From Vicinamibacteria bacterium (GTDB lineage: Bacteria; Acidobacteriota; Vicinamibacteria; Vicinamibacterales; 2-12-FULL-66-21): DNA of 6,628 bases. How positions within the stretch are numbered: the stretch's first letter is position 1; every line of letters begins with the position of its first letter. Both the position numbers and the translations under genes were made by a program. This document shows positions 1 through 5,307 of this stretch, in pieces. The notes under the pieces were generated by a model. The model was not told where the DNA came from, ran no database searches, and worked only from the letters and a program-made list of their open reading frames with translations. The DNA lies in contig JAICSD010000255.1 of the NCBI GenBank assembly GCA_025937075.1, positions 1 through 6,628 on the forward strand. Reading direction: 5' to 3'.

Positions 1-8
1 ATTCGGCG

Positions 9-737
9 GTGATTCTCGCATCGGCCGTCGGCTTGAGCATTCTGGGCAGCGTTGGCGGACTCATCACCGCGTCGACGTTTCTGCTGCTGGGCGACAGCGT
101 CCGTCTGCGACTCGTGCCGTGGCTGATCAGTTACGCGGTCGGCACGCTCGTCGGCGTCGCCCTGCTTGCGCTCGTCCCTGAATCGTTGGAGCTGCTGCCG
201 GCGCGTCCCGCAATGCTGACGCTTGCTGCCGGTATCTTGAGCTTCTTCCTGCTGGAGAAGGCCGTGATCTGGCGTCATTGCCACGATGAGGAGGGATGCC
301 GTACGCACAGCTCCGCGGCGTCGCTGGTGATCGTGGGGGACGCGTTCCACACGTTCGTCGATGGCGCGCTCATCGCCGCGGCGGTCCTGACGTCGGTTCC
401 GCTCGGCGTGACCACCGCGATCGCGGTCGCTGCGCACGAGATCCCGCAGGAAGTCGGCGACGTCGCGATTCTGCTGCGCGCGGGCTACTCGCGCGGGCGC
501 GCGTTCGTGCTGAATCTGATGTCGGCAAGCGGCGGGATCGCGGGAGCGGCGGCGATGATCCTCGCATCGCGGCACGTCCCCCAGATCCTGCCATACGTGC
601 TCGCATTCGCGGCGGGGAATTTTCTCTACGTTGCGATGGCCGATCTGATTCCGGGGCTGCACCGCGACAACGGCACGTCGGCCGTCCGTCAGGTGCTCCT
701 CATCGGCGCGGGGATCGGCACGATCGCGATGTTGTGA
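9..737 (+). CDS. ZIP-family divalent metal transporter (start possibly upstream of window)
   Basis: Inner-membrane permease predicted to bring zinc or related divalent metals into the cytoplasm. The 242-residue hydrophobic protein has about seven membrane segments and both ZIP signatures: HTFVDG (H114, D118, G119) in one helix and HEIPQEVGD (H143, E144, E148, D151) in the next. In the family these residues form the intramembrane metal site. The loop before them (residues 88-100) is rich in His and Cys (WRHCHDEEGCRTH), as expected of the cytoplasmic metal-sensing loop. Length fits compact bacterial ZIPs (roughly 230-270 residues). The frame is open back to the window edge, so the GTG at 9 is only the first start visible; a start some residues upstream is possible. 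The gene ends 28 bp from the convergent VWFA gene. Family assignment is firm; the metal transported cannot be read from sequence. Confidence 0.9.
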   Translation: MILASAVGLSILGSVGGLITASTFLLLGDSVRLRLVPWLISYAVGTLVGVALLALVPESLELLPARPAMLTLAAGILSFFLLEKAVIWRHCHDEEGCRTHSSAASLVIVGDAFHTFVDGALIAAAVLTSVPLGVTTAIAVAAHEIPQEVGDVAILLRAGYSRGRAFVLNLMSASGGIAGAAAMILASRHVPQILPYVLAFAAGNFLYVAMADLIPGLHRDNGTSAVRQVLLIGAGIGTIAML

Positions 738-757
738 CGCGGCCTGAAAGGCCCGCG
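738..757. terminator. Imperfect hairpin between convergent ZIP and VWFA genes
   Basis: Directly after the ZIP stop codon, CGCGGCCT pairs with AGGCCCGCG across a GAA loop: 8 bp with one bulged C. A 10-bp palindrome GCGACGTCGC (757-766) follows at once. No T-run is present on either strand, so this would be a weak or factor-assisted terminator. The position between two converging stop codons (737 and 766) is the main support. Confidence 0.35.
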
Positions 758-765
758 CGACGTCG

Positions 766-1842
766 CTACTTCCCCGCGATATAACCGCGCCGCGCGCGGA
801 CGTGATACGACGGCTGCCGCACTTCCACACGGATCGTGTGCCACTTGCCATCGTCCGCGCCGGCCGCATACCCGAGATAGTACTGCTTGCTCAGCTCGTC
901 GGCGATGCCGGCGGTCGCGGGATCCAGATCGCGCGGCTGACGGATGATCTCTGTTCGCCCGCCGCTGTCGTCCGTGATATCGCGCAGCGCCGCGACGTTC
1001 ACGCGATCCTCGGAAGGATTCCGGTATCGAGGATTCCCGCCCGACGGCCCCTGCGGCGGCTGCGGCACGGGACGGCGGCCTCCCGGCGGAAATGGAAACG
1101 GAAACGGCACCGGAACGCGCGGCGGCTGGCGTGGTCTCTGCCCACCATAGCTCGCATACGTGGGCATTCCCGGTCCGTCGATCCCGACGGCGTACACGAG
1201 CACCTCGGTCTCACGAATCAGACGCTTGAGCGACAGTACGTCGATGTGGCTGTTCGTGTCGTTTCCGTCCGAGATGATGACGACGGCCTTCTTGCGGTTG
1301 TGACCGCGCTGCGCGAGCTGCACGGCTTCGGCGACGGTATCGTAGAGGGCCGTTCCGCCACGCGGCTGGATGCGGCCGAGCGACTGGCTGATGCGCCGCT
1401 TGTCCTTCGTCCATCCTTCGATCAGCTCCGGCTCGTTGTCGAACCGGTAGAGAAACACTTCATCCTCCGGATCGAGCAGCTGGAACAGAAAGCGATCGAG
1501 CGCGTCGCGCGCGGACGACATCTTCTCGCCGTCCATGCTCGCGCTCGTATCGAGCACGATCCCGAGGCTGACCGGCACGCGCTCGCTGCTGAAGTGCGAA
1601 ATCGACTGCGGCTGGTCGTCGTCGAACACGCGGAAGTCGTCCTTCGTGAGCCCCGGCACGAAACGGCCCGACGCATCCGTGACCGTCGCCGTCACGTTCA
1701 CCAGGTCCACGCCCGTACGGAACCTGAAGCCCTGCGACTCGTTACCTTGCTGTCCGCTCTGCGTGGACTGCGCCGTCAGCGACGCGATCGTGAGCGCGGC
1801 AAGCGCCGCTGATGTCGAAGCCATTCGATGGAAGGCAGTCAT
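766..1842 (-). CDS. Secreted acidobacterial-type VWFA domain protein
   Basis: Predicted exported protein of 358 residues with a von Willebrand factor A fold, probably for metal-dependent protein binding outside the cytoplasm. A signal peptide covers about residues 1-24 (hydrophobic AALAALTIASLTA, likely cut after LTA). Residues 45-84 form the opening strand region typical of the acidobacterial VWFA family (VDLVNVTATVTD, then FRVFDD). The A domain spans about 90-320. Its MIDAS metal site looks intact: D98-T-S100-A-S102, T164 in GGTALYD and D192 in SDGND. A proline-rich insert (about 236-266, with FPFPFPP) interrupts the domain near its end, between the VYAVGID strand and the final helices. The tail (QYYLGY, then RRGYIAGK) matches the usual family ending. 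ATG at 1842 is chosen; M7 is an alternative that keeps the signal peptide. It is last in the minus-strand operon, 12 bp after the FxLYD-like gene. The ligand is unknown. Confidence 0.9.
   Translation of the reverse strand: MTAFHRMASTSAALAALTIASLTAQSTQSGQQGNESQGFRFRTGVDLVNVTATVTDASGRFVPGLTKDDFRVFDDDQPQSISHFSSERVPVSLGIVLDTSASMDGEKMSSARDALDRFLFQLLDPEDEVFLYRFDNEPELIEGWTKDKRRISQSLGRIQPRGGTALYDTVAEAVQLAQRGHNRKKAVVIISDGNDTNSHIDVLSLKRLIRETEVLVYAVGIDGPGMPTYASYGGQRPRQPPRVPVPFPFPFPPGGRRPVPQPPQGPSGGNPRYRNPSEDRVNVAALRDITDDSGGRTEIIRQPRDLDPATAGIADELSKQYYLGYAAGADDGKWHTIRVEVRQPSYHVRARRGYIAGK
1088..1105. repeat. Short hexamer tandem repeat (GGAAAY x3) in VWFA coding region
   Basis: GGAAAT-GGAAAC-GGAAAC runs in tandem, followed by two degenerate units (GGCACC, GGAACG). 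Read on the minus strand it encodes alternating Phe and Pro in the proline-rich insert of the VWFA protein. The 6-bp unit keeps frame, so changes in copy number would lengthen or shorten the insert without disrupting the gene. Confidence 0.7.
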
Positions 1843-1854
1843 GGTTGCGCTCGT

Positions 1855-2649
1855 CTAACCTCTGGATCCTGCAACGCTGCCGTGCGCCGCGTCCGCCACC
1901 GCGCGCGGCTGACGCCGATCCACGTGCGCGATCACGCGTCCGTCCTCACCGCGGAAGCTGATGCGGTACCGCGCGACGGTGCCCGCTGCCGGCACCGATA
2001 CCACGAACGGCGACTCGTCGCCTGGCGCGAGCGACGTGACGTCGAGCAGCGCCCGGCCGCTCGAGAGAAACGCCCCATTTTCGTCGAACGCGAACGCAGT
2101 GACGGTCACGCGCGACTGGGCACTCCCAGTGCGAGGATTCCGCACGAGGCCCGTAATAGTCAACGTGCCCGCATCGCGGGCGTCCCGGAGCGACAGCAGC
2201 TCGAGGGCGGCTGGCGGGTGCGCGTCGGCAGAAGCGGTAGAGGCGGCGGCTACGGCGCGATTACGCGCGGCCAATCCGAAGAGCACGACGGATGCGAGCG
2301 CGAGCGCCAGCGCTGCCATCACCGCAGCTCGATGTCCCCACGGTGATGAGGTCTCCGGCTGCTGAAAGAGGTGAGCTGCCGAGACGGCTGTGGGCCGATC
2401 GCGCTCTTCGCGCAGCGGCAGGTCTATCGGTTCGCGCCGTCGGGGCGGCGGCGTAGCGGTCGTCGGTCGCGGTGACGCGACTCGGCTCGCCGTCGATCGT
2501 TCGGTCGTGTAGGTTGCCATCTGCGCCAGCGCGGCAACGCGCGCCTCCGATCGACGCCGTTCGTCGCGGAGCAGACGCCAGACGACGATCGTGAGCGTGC
2601 CCGCCATCGCGAGTGAGAGCAATGTGACGCTGATCAGTGTCGTATCCAT
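1855..2649 (-). CDS. Two-pass membrane protein with FxLYD-like C-terminal domain
   Basis: A 264-residue protein of unknown function. TM1 lies at about 5-26, followed by a basic segment with a short possible coil (28-45, RDERRRSEARVAALAQM) and a Pro/Thr-rich disordered stretch (58-90). TM2 is at about 107-128. Residues 148-235 form a beta-rich domain with the pattern TGLVRNP, then VTVTAFAFDENGAF, then LAPGDESPFVVSV. That pattern matches the FxLYD type of extracytoplasmic domain found in many bacterial envelope proteins. The likely topology places the C-terminal domain outside. The frame stays open upstream to 2823, but that extension is Arg-rich, runs into the tonB-like gene and looks non-coding, so ATG 2649 is chosen. 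A weak GAGAAG lies 10 nt before it. The stop (TAG, 1855-1857) is 12 bp before the VWFA start and in the same frame. Domain naming is by eye and moderately sure. Confidence 0.8.
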   Translation of the reverse strand: MDTTLISVTLLSLAMAGTLTIVVWRLLRDERRRSEARVAALAQMATYTTERSTASRVASPRPTTATPPPRRREPIDLPLREERDRPTAVSAAHLFQQPETSSPWGHRAAVMAALALALASVVLFGLAARNRAVAAASTASADAHPPAALELLSLRDARDAGTLTITGLVRNPRTGSAQSRVTVTAFAFDENGAFLSSGRALLDVTSLAPGDESPFVVSVPAAGTVARYRISFRGEDGRVIAHVDRRQPRAVADAAHGSVAGSRG

Positions 2650-2663
2650 CGGACTGAGTCTTC

Positions 2664-2722
2664 TCAATGCCGGCTGCTGACGCGTGTCAATGCCGGCTGG
2701 TGGCGCCTGTCGATGCCGAATG
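2664..2722. repeat. 23-bp tandem repeat, two copies plus a partial third
   Basis: Unit 1 (2664-2686) and unit 2 (2687-2709) match at 20 of 23 positions and share TCAATGCCGGCTG. A third copy beginning at 2710 (TCGATGCCGAATG) keeps 10 of those first 13 bases and then decays. Each full unit holds the palindrome GCCGGC. The array fills most of the 92-bp gap between the TonB-like stop and the FxLYD-like start, so it should be transcribed within the operon mRNA. There are no spacers, so it is not a CRISPR array. Confidence 0.8.
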
Positions 2723-2741
2723 TCGAAACTATCTCTATCGC

Positions 2742-3785
2742 TTACCGCAACTTGAACTCGACGGCCACTTCGACGATGACGTCGACGGGGACGCCCTGAC
2801 GCCGCGCCGGCGAGAAGCGCCACTGGCGCACCGCGTCGACTGCGCGCGCGTCCAGGCCGCTGCCGAGGCCCTGCAGGATCTTCACGTCGCCGACCGACCC
2901 GTCCCGCCGTACGACGATCTCGAGCACGACGTCCCCTTCGACGGAGCGCCGCCGCGCTTCCTCTGTGTAGTCCGGCTTGACCTCGCGCAGCAGGGTTGGC
3001 GGTGTAATCCCGCTGCCCGGGCGATAGGGACCTCCGCCCGTCCCGCCGCCCGTCCCTGCGCCGACCCCTGGTCCCGTGCCCTCGCCGACGCCGGTGCCCT
3101 GGCCAGTGCCGGTGCCGCCGCCCTCTCCGGAGCCGCGGGTTTCCGGAGCGGGCGGGACGTCCGCCGGTACCCCAGCGCGCTCTCGCGGGTCCGCCGGCAC
3201 CGGAACGACCGGCGCGACGATGGGCGGAAGTGGCTCAGGTTTTACGGGCGGTGGATCGCTCGCGCGAACAACAGGCGGCGGATCCACCGGTGGCGGCCGG
3301 CGGACGGGCAGCGGACTGCGAAGCGTGCTGACGCCCTTTCGCAGCGCAGGTGGTGGTGGGTCGGGGCGCCGCGTGCCGCCCCCGCCGCCTCCGCCCCCCG
3401 GGCCCGGTGTCGCCAGGAACACGAGACGTGCAGCCTGCGCCTCACGGGACTGGAATGCCGCTGGCTTCGCGAATCCCATCGAGCCGATCGCGATGATCGC
3501 GATCAGCACTAGACCGTGCAGTGATGCGGAGAGGATGACCGGAAGACCCGGGTTCGTGCGCGTCGTATTCTTCGCGCCGAAGAGCGTGCCGCGCGCCCCG
3601 GCGCTCGCCTGCCGCAGCGTTCTGACGAGGCGTACCGCCTCCACACCGGCCAGGTAGGTGCCATCGATCGTCTGCGCCTCACCGTTCCTGAGGAGACGAC
3701 GAACCTCCGCCCGATCGACGCCGGCCGCGCGCGCCACTTCGGCAACGGAGAACGCCTCCGCCAGCGGATGAAGGCTCGAGGTCAT
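2742..3785 (-). CDS. TonB-family protein with N-terminal helix-turn-helix domain
   Basis: Predicted single-pass inner-membrane protein of 347 residues. Residues 11-58 (FSVAEVARAAGVDRAEVRRLL, then GTYLAGVEAVRLVRTLR) resemble a MerR/excisionase-type helix-turn-helix. A hydrophobic membrane segment follows at about 81-104. The rest should be periplasmic: a run of eight Gly after TPGP (130-137), a proline-rich linker (140-213), a Gly/Thr linker (218-252) and a TonB C-terminal domain (266-347: VKPDYTEEARRR, GDVVLEIVVRRDGSV, DAVRQWRFSPA). In the family this C-terminal domain contacts the TonB box of outer-membrane receptors to deliver energy. No ExbB/ExbD or receptor is in the window. ATG 3785 is chosen; an in-frame TTG at 3812 would add nine residues but has no better signal. 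It is the first gene of the minus-strand operon and divergent from the SDR gene. TonB domain confident; HTH call moderate. Confidence 0.88.
   Translation of the reverse strand: MTSSLHPLAEAFSVAEVARAAGVDRAEVRRLLRNGEAQTIDGTYLAGVEAVRLVRTLRQASAGARGTLFGAKNTTRTNPGLPVILSASLHGLVLIAIIAIGSMGFAKPAAFQSREAQAARLVFLATPGPGGGGGGGGTRRPDPPPPALRKGVSTLRSPLPVRRPPPVDPPPVVRASDPPPVKPEPLPPIVAPVVPVPADPRERAGVPADVPPAPETRGSGEGGGTGTGQGTGVGEGTGPGVGAGTGGGTGGGPYRPGSGITPPTLLREVKPDYTEEARRRSVEGDVVLEIVVRRDGSVGDVKILQGLGSGLDARAVDAVRQWRFSPARRQGVPVDVIVEVAVEFKLR
3030..3116. repeat. Low-complexity Gly-Thr-Gly linker coding region
   Basis: On the minus strand this stretch encodes residues 224-252 of the TonB-like protein, an irregular GTG-x-GTG pattern (GTGTGQGTGVGEGTG and onward). 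It forms a flexible spacer just before the TonB C-terminal domain. The codons vary, so this is protein-level low complexity rather than an exact DNA repeat. Confidence 0.7.
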
Positions 3786-3921
3786 GCGCTGATCCGCGTC
3801 GTGTTCCGGCAAAAGCCGTTCCGTTGATGTTTCGGCGCTTCCGCCGGAGATCTGTTGAAATCCGCGCCGCCCGGGCTGTGCTCGCCAAGAGACAGTGTTC
3901 GAACTGTGCTACAACGCTCGG
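3786..3921. promoter_or_regulatory. Divergent intergenic region, TonB-like operon / SDR gene
   Basis: This 136-bp gap is the only place for the operon promoter and also holds the SDR promoter. It contains two small stem-loops, CGGC-AAAA-GCCG (3807-3818) and CGGCG-CTTC-CGCCG (3833-3846), both of which would lie in a leader of the minus-strand operon. A near-palindrome (CAGTGTTC/GAACTGTG, 3893-3908, centred on GTTCGAAC) sits next to the SDR -10. I could not identify a convincing -10/-35 pair for the minus strand. Confidence 0.5.
3907..3915 (+). promoter_or_regulatory. Extended -10 promoter element of the SDR gene
   Basis: TGC-TACAAC fits the extended -10 pattern TGn-TAnAAn (hexamer 4/6 to TATAAT). 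Six bases separate the hexamer from ATG 3922, so transcription would start at or within a base or two of the A of the ATG, giving a leaderless mRNA. No -35 match is present at 17 bp, which is usual for extended -10 promoters. No Shine-Dalgarno sequence precedes the ATG, consistent with leaderless expression. Confidence 0.45.
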
Positions 3922-4683
3922 ATGCTCGAGCAGGCGGCAATCGTGACGGGGGCATCCAGCGGGATCGGGAGAGCGGCGGCATTGCGGCTTGGAGGGGAAG
4001 GTACGGCTGTGCTGGCAGTCGGCCGCGACGCGGCCTCCTTGAAGGAAGTGGCAGATGCCGTCACGCGCGGCGGCGGACGCTGTGAACCGTTCGTCGCGGA
4101 TATTACCGCCGCCGATGCGCCCGCGTCGATCGTCGGCGCCGCCGAGCGCGCCTTCGGCCGCCTCACCGTGCTGGTCAACGCGGCGGGCGTGATTGCGACG
4201 GGCACGATCGAGTCCACGAGCGACGCCGAGTGGGACGCGATGATGGACATCAATCTGCGCGCGACGTTCCGGCTGATGCACGCGGCGGTGCCGCTGCTGA
4301 TCGCGTCGCGCGGATCGGTCGTGAACGTCTCGAGCGTGAACGGCACGCGGTCGTTTGCCGGCGTGCTCGCGTACTGTGTGAGCAAGGCGGGCGTCGATCA
4401 CCTGACGCGGTGCGCGGCGCTCGAGCTCGCGCCGAAGGGCGTCCGCGTCAACGCCGTCAACCCCGGGGTCGTCGTCTCGAATCTGCACCGCCGCAGCGGC
4501 ATGACGGAGGAGAGCTATGCCGCATTTCTCGAGCGATCGAAAACCACGCACCCGATTGGTCGGCCCGGCCAGGCCGACGAGATCGCCGACCTGATCGTGT
4601 TCCTCGCGTCCGACAAGGCCGGTTGGATCACGGGTGAAACGGTTGCCATCGACGGCGGTCGTCACCTCACGTGCGCGCGATGA
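3922..4683 (+). CDS. Short-chain dehydrogenase/reductase (classical SDR)
   Basis: Cytoplasmic NAD(P)-dependent oxidoreductase of 253 residues, the usual size for classical SDRs. The Rossmann nucleotide-binding motif is T9-G-A-S-S-G-I-G16 and the structural NAAG motif is at 86-89. The catalytic tetrad appears complete: N111 (DINLR), S138 (NVSSVNG), Y151 and K155 (YCVSK). The VNPG motif (179-182) and the C-terminal ITGETVAIDGG (236-246) complete the fold. R35 in AVGRD suggests an NADP preference, but this is tentative. The substrate cannot be deduced; the sequence resembles the large 3-oxoacyl-ACP-reductase-like and glucose-dehydrogenase-like pool. ATG 3922 is preferred to the in-frame GTG 3895 because the -10 element lies between them and the added residues (MFELCYNAR) precede the first Rossmann strand without purpose. 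Divergent from the TonB-like operon and convergent with the methyltransferase gene. Confidence 0.92.
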   Translation: MLEQAAIVTGASSGIGRAAALRLGGEGTAVLAVGRDAASLKEVADAVTRGGGRCEPFVADITAADAPASIVGAAERAFGRLTVLVNAAGVIATGTIESTSDAEWDAMMDINLRATFRLMHAAVPLLIASRGSVVNVSSVNGTRSFAGVLAYCVSKAGVDHLTRCAALELAPKGVRVNAVNPGVVVSNLHRRSGMTEESYAAFLERSKTTHPIGRPGQADEIADLIVFLASDKAGWITGETVAIDGGRHLTCAR

Positions 4684-4686
4684 TGT

Positions 4687-4706
4687 CGCGCAACTGAAGT
4701 TGCGCG
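4687..4706. terminator. Perfect hairpin between convergent SDR and methyltransferase genes
   Basis: CGCGCAACT and AGTTGCGCG are exact inverted repeats around GA, which would fold as an 8-bp stem with a TGAA loop. It starts three bases after the SDR stop and ends two bases before the methyltransferase stop, so it can serve both strands. Neither side has a T-run. The position and perfect symmetry support a bidirectional terminator or an mRNA 3'-end stabiliser. Confidence 0.6.
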
Positions 4707-4708
4707 GA

Positions 4709-5266
4709 TCAACCGCGCTTCACGCCCTCCGTGAACACGAGACCACCGAGCTCTGCGAGGAGGCGGACGCCTGAAAACGGCAGCGCGCCGAGCGCGGCCT
4801 TCGCGCCGCCGCTCGCCGCGTACGCAGGATCCACGGTGCGGCCGCGGACCAGCGCGCGGAGGCCAGTCGCGCCGCTCCCGTCGACGACGACGAGACGGCC
4901 CCCCGGGCGCAAGACGCGATAGACCTGCTGCAGCAAGGCGCGCCGGGCGTCGGGCGTGAGCGTCATCAGGACGTTGCGGACGAGCGCGAGATCGAAGCTC
5001 GCGTCCTCGAACGCGAGCGTGTCCCACGCGCTCTGCGATGCTTCGACGAGCGCGCCCTCGCGCTCGACTGCGCCGGCGGCGCGCGCAACGACGGCGGCGT
5101 CGGCGTCGATCGCCGCCGCGCGTCCCGTGAGACCTGTCTTCAGCGCCAGCGCCGCAACGATCTGCGGATCCGAGAGGCCGACCACCAGCACGCGATCGCC
5201 GAGCTTCACGCCGGTGATCGACACTGCGAGCGGCTCGGACGAAGACGGCTTTTTCAACCACCACAT
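4709..5266 (-). CDS. Small class I SAM-dependent methyltransferase
   Basis: A 185-residue cytoplasmic protein with the Rossmann-like methyltransferase fold. Motif I is RVLVVGLSDPQ (25-35), followed by AAIDAD (51-56), whose acidic residues would hold the ribose of S-adenosylmethionine. Motif IV is FDLALVRNVLMTL (91-103) and the post-IV strand is YRVLRPGGRLVVVDGSG (116-132), the hallmark of the UbiE/Methyltransf_11 group. Motif I is degenerate: the usual glycine-rich GxGxG has become GLSDP. The N-terminus MWWLKKP is aromatic and basic and might touch the membrane. The substrate is unknown. The start at ATG 5266 has no Shine-Dalgarno; an upstream ATG at 5280 is out of frame. Transcribed divergently from the inositol-phosphate synthase gene with 41 bp between start codons, and convergent with the SDR gene. 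Confidence 0.83.
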   Translation of the reverse strand: MWWLKKPSSSEPLAVSITGVKLGDRVLVVGLSDPQIVAALALKTGLTGRAAAIDADAAVVARAAGAVEREGALVEASQSAWDTLAFEDASFDLALVRNVLMTLTPDARRALLQQVYRVLRPGGRLVVVDGSGATGLRALVRGRTVDPAYAASGGAKAALGALPFSGVRLLAELGGLVFTEGVKRG

Positions 5267-5290
5267 GCGCGCGTGCCCATCTGCAGCGAA

Positions 5291-5299
5291 TGATATAGT
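5291..5299 (+). promoter_or_regulatory. Extended -10 promoter element of the inositol-phosphate synthase gene
   Basis: TGA-TATAGT is a full extended -10 match, with the hexamer 5/6 to TATAAT. Eight bases separate it from the GTG start at 5308, so the mRNA should begin at or one or two bases before that codon. No Shine-Dalgarno fits in this space and no -35 match is seen at the usual distance. The element lies in the 41-bp gap shared with the divergent methyltransferase gene; its complement (ACTATATCA) could also supply a -10 for that gene. Confidence 0.5.
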
Positions 5300-5307
5300 G
5301 ACCGGCT

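Noticed and set aside
802..1812. Long plus-strand open frame opposite the VWFA gene (336 codons)
   Set aside because: Arg/His/Val-rich composition with no recognisable domain; it is the antisense shadow of a well-supported VWFA gene in GC-rich DNA.
2664..2732. Possible CRISPR-like array
   Set aside because: The 23-bp units are directly adjacent with no spacers and the third is decayed; no cas gene is present.
2650..2823. Upstream extension of the FxLYD-like protein
   Set aside because: The added 58 residues are Arg-rich, overlap the TonB-like coding region and the tandem repeat, and place nothing useful before the clear N-terminal membrane segment at ATG 2649.
3375..3404. Polyglycine-coding stretch as a phase-variable tract in the TonB-like gene
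   Set aside because: The eight Gly codons are mixed (GGG, GGC, GGA) and the longest G run is six, too short and irregular to argue for slippage switching.
3786..3812. TTG start giving nine more residues for the TonB-like protein
   Set aside because: No Shine-Dalgarno or -10 supports the TTG, and the ATG at 3785 is a stronger start codon; the extra residues carry no domain.
3853..3862. TTGAAA as a -35 for the SDR gene
   Set aside because: It lies about 50 bp upstream of the -10 hexamer, far beyond the 16-18 bp spacing required.
3679..4665. Long minus-strand open frame opposite the SDR gene (328 codons)
   Set aside because: The SDR on the other strand has a complete catalytic tetrad; this frame has only Arg/His-rich low-complexity sequence typical of an antisense shadow.
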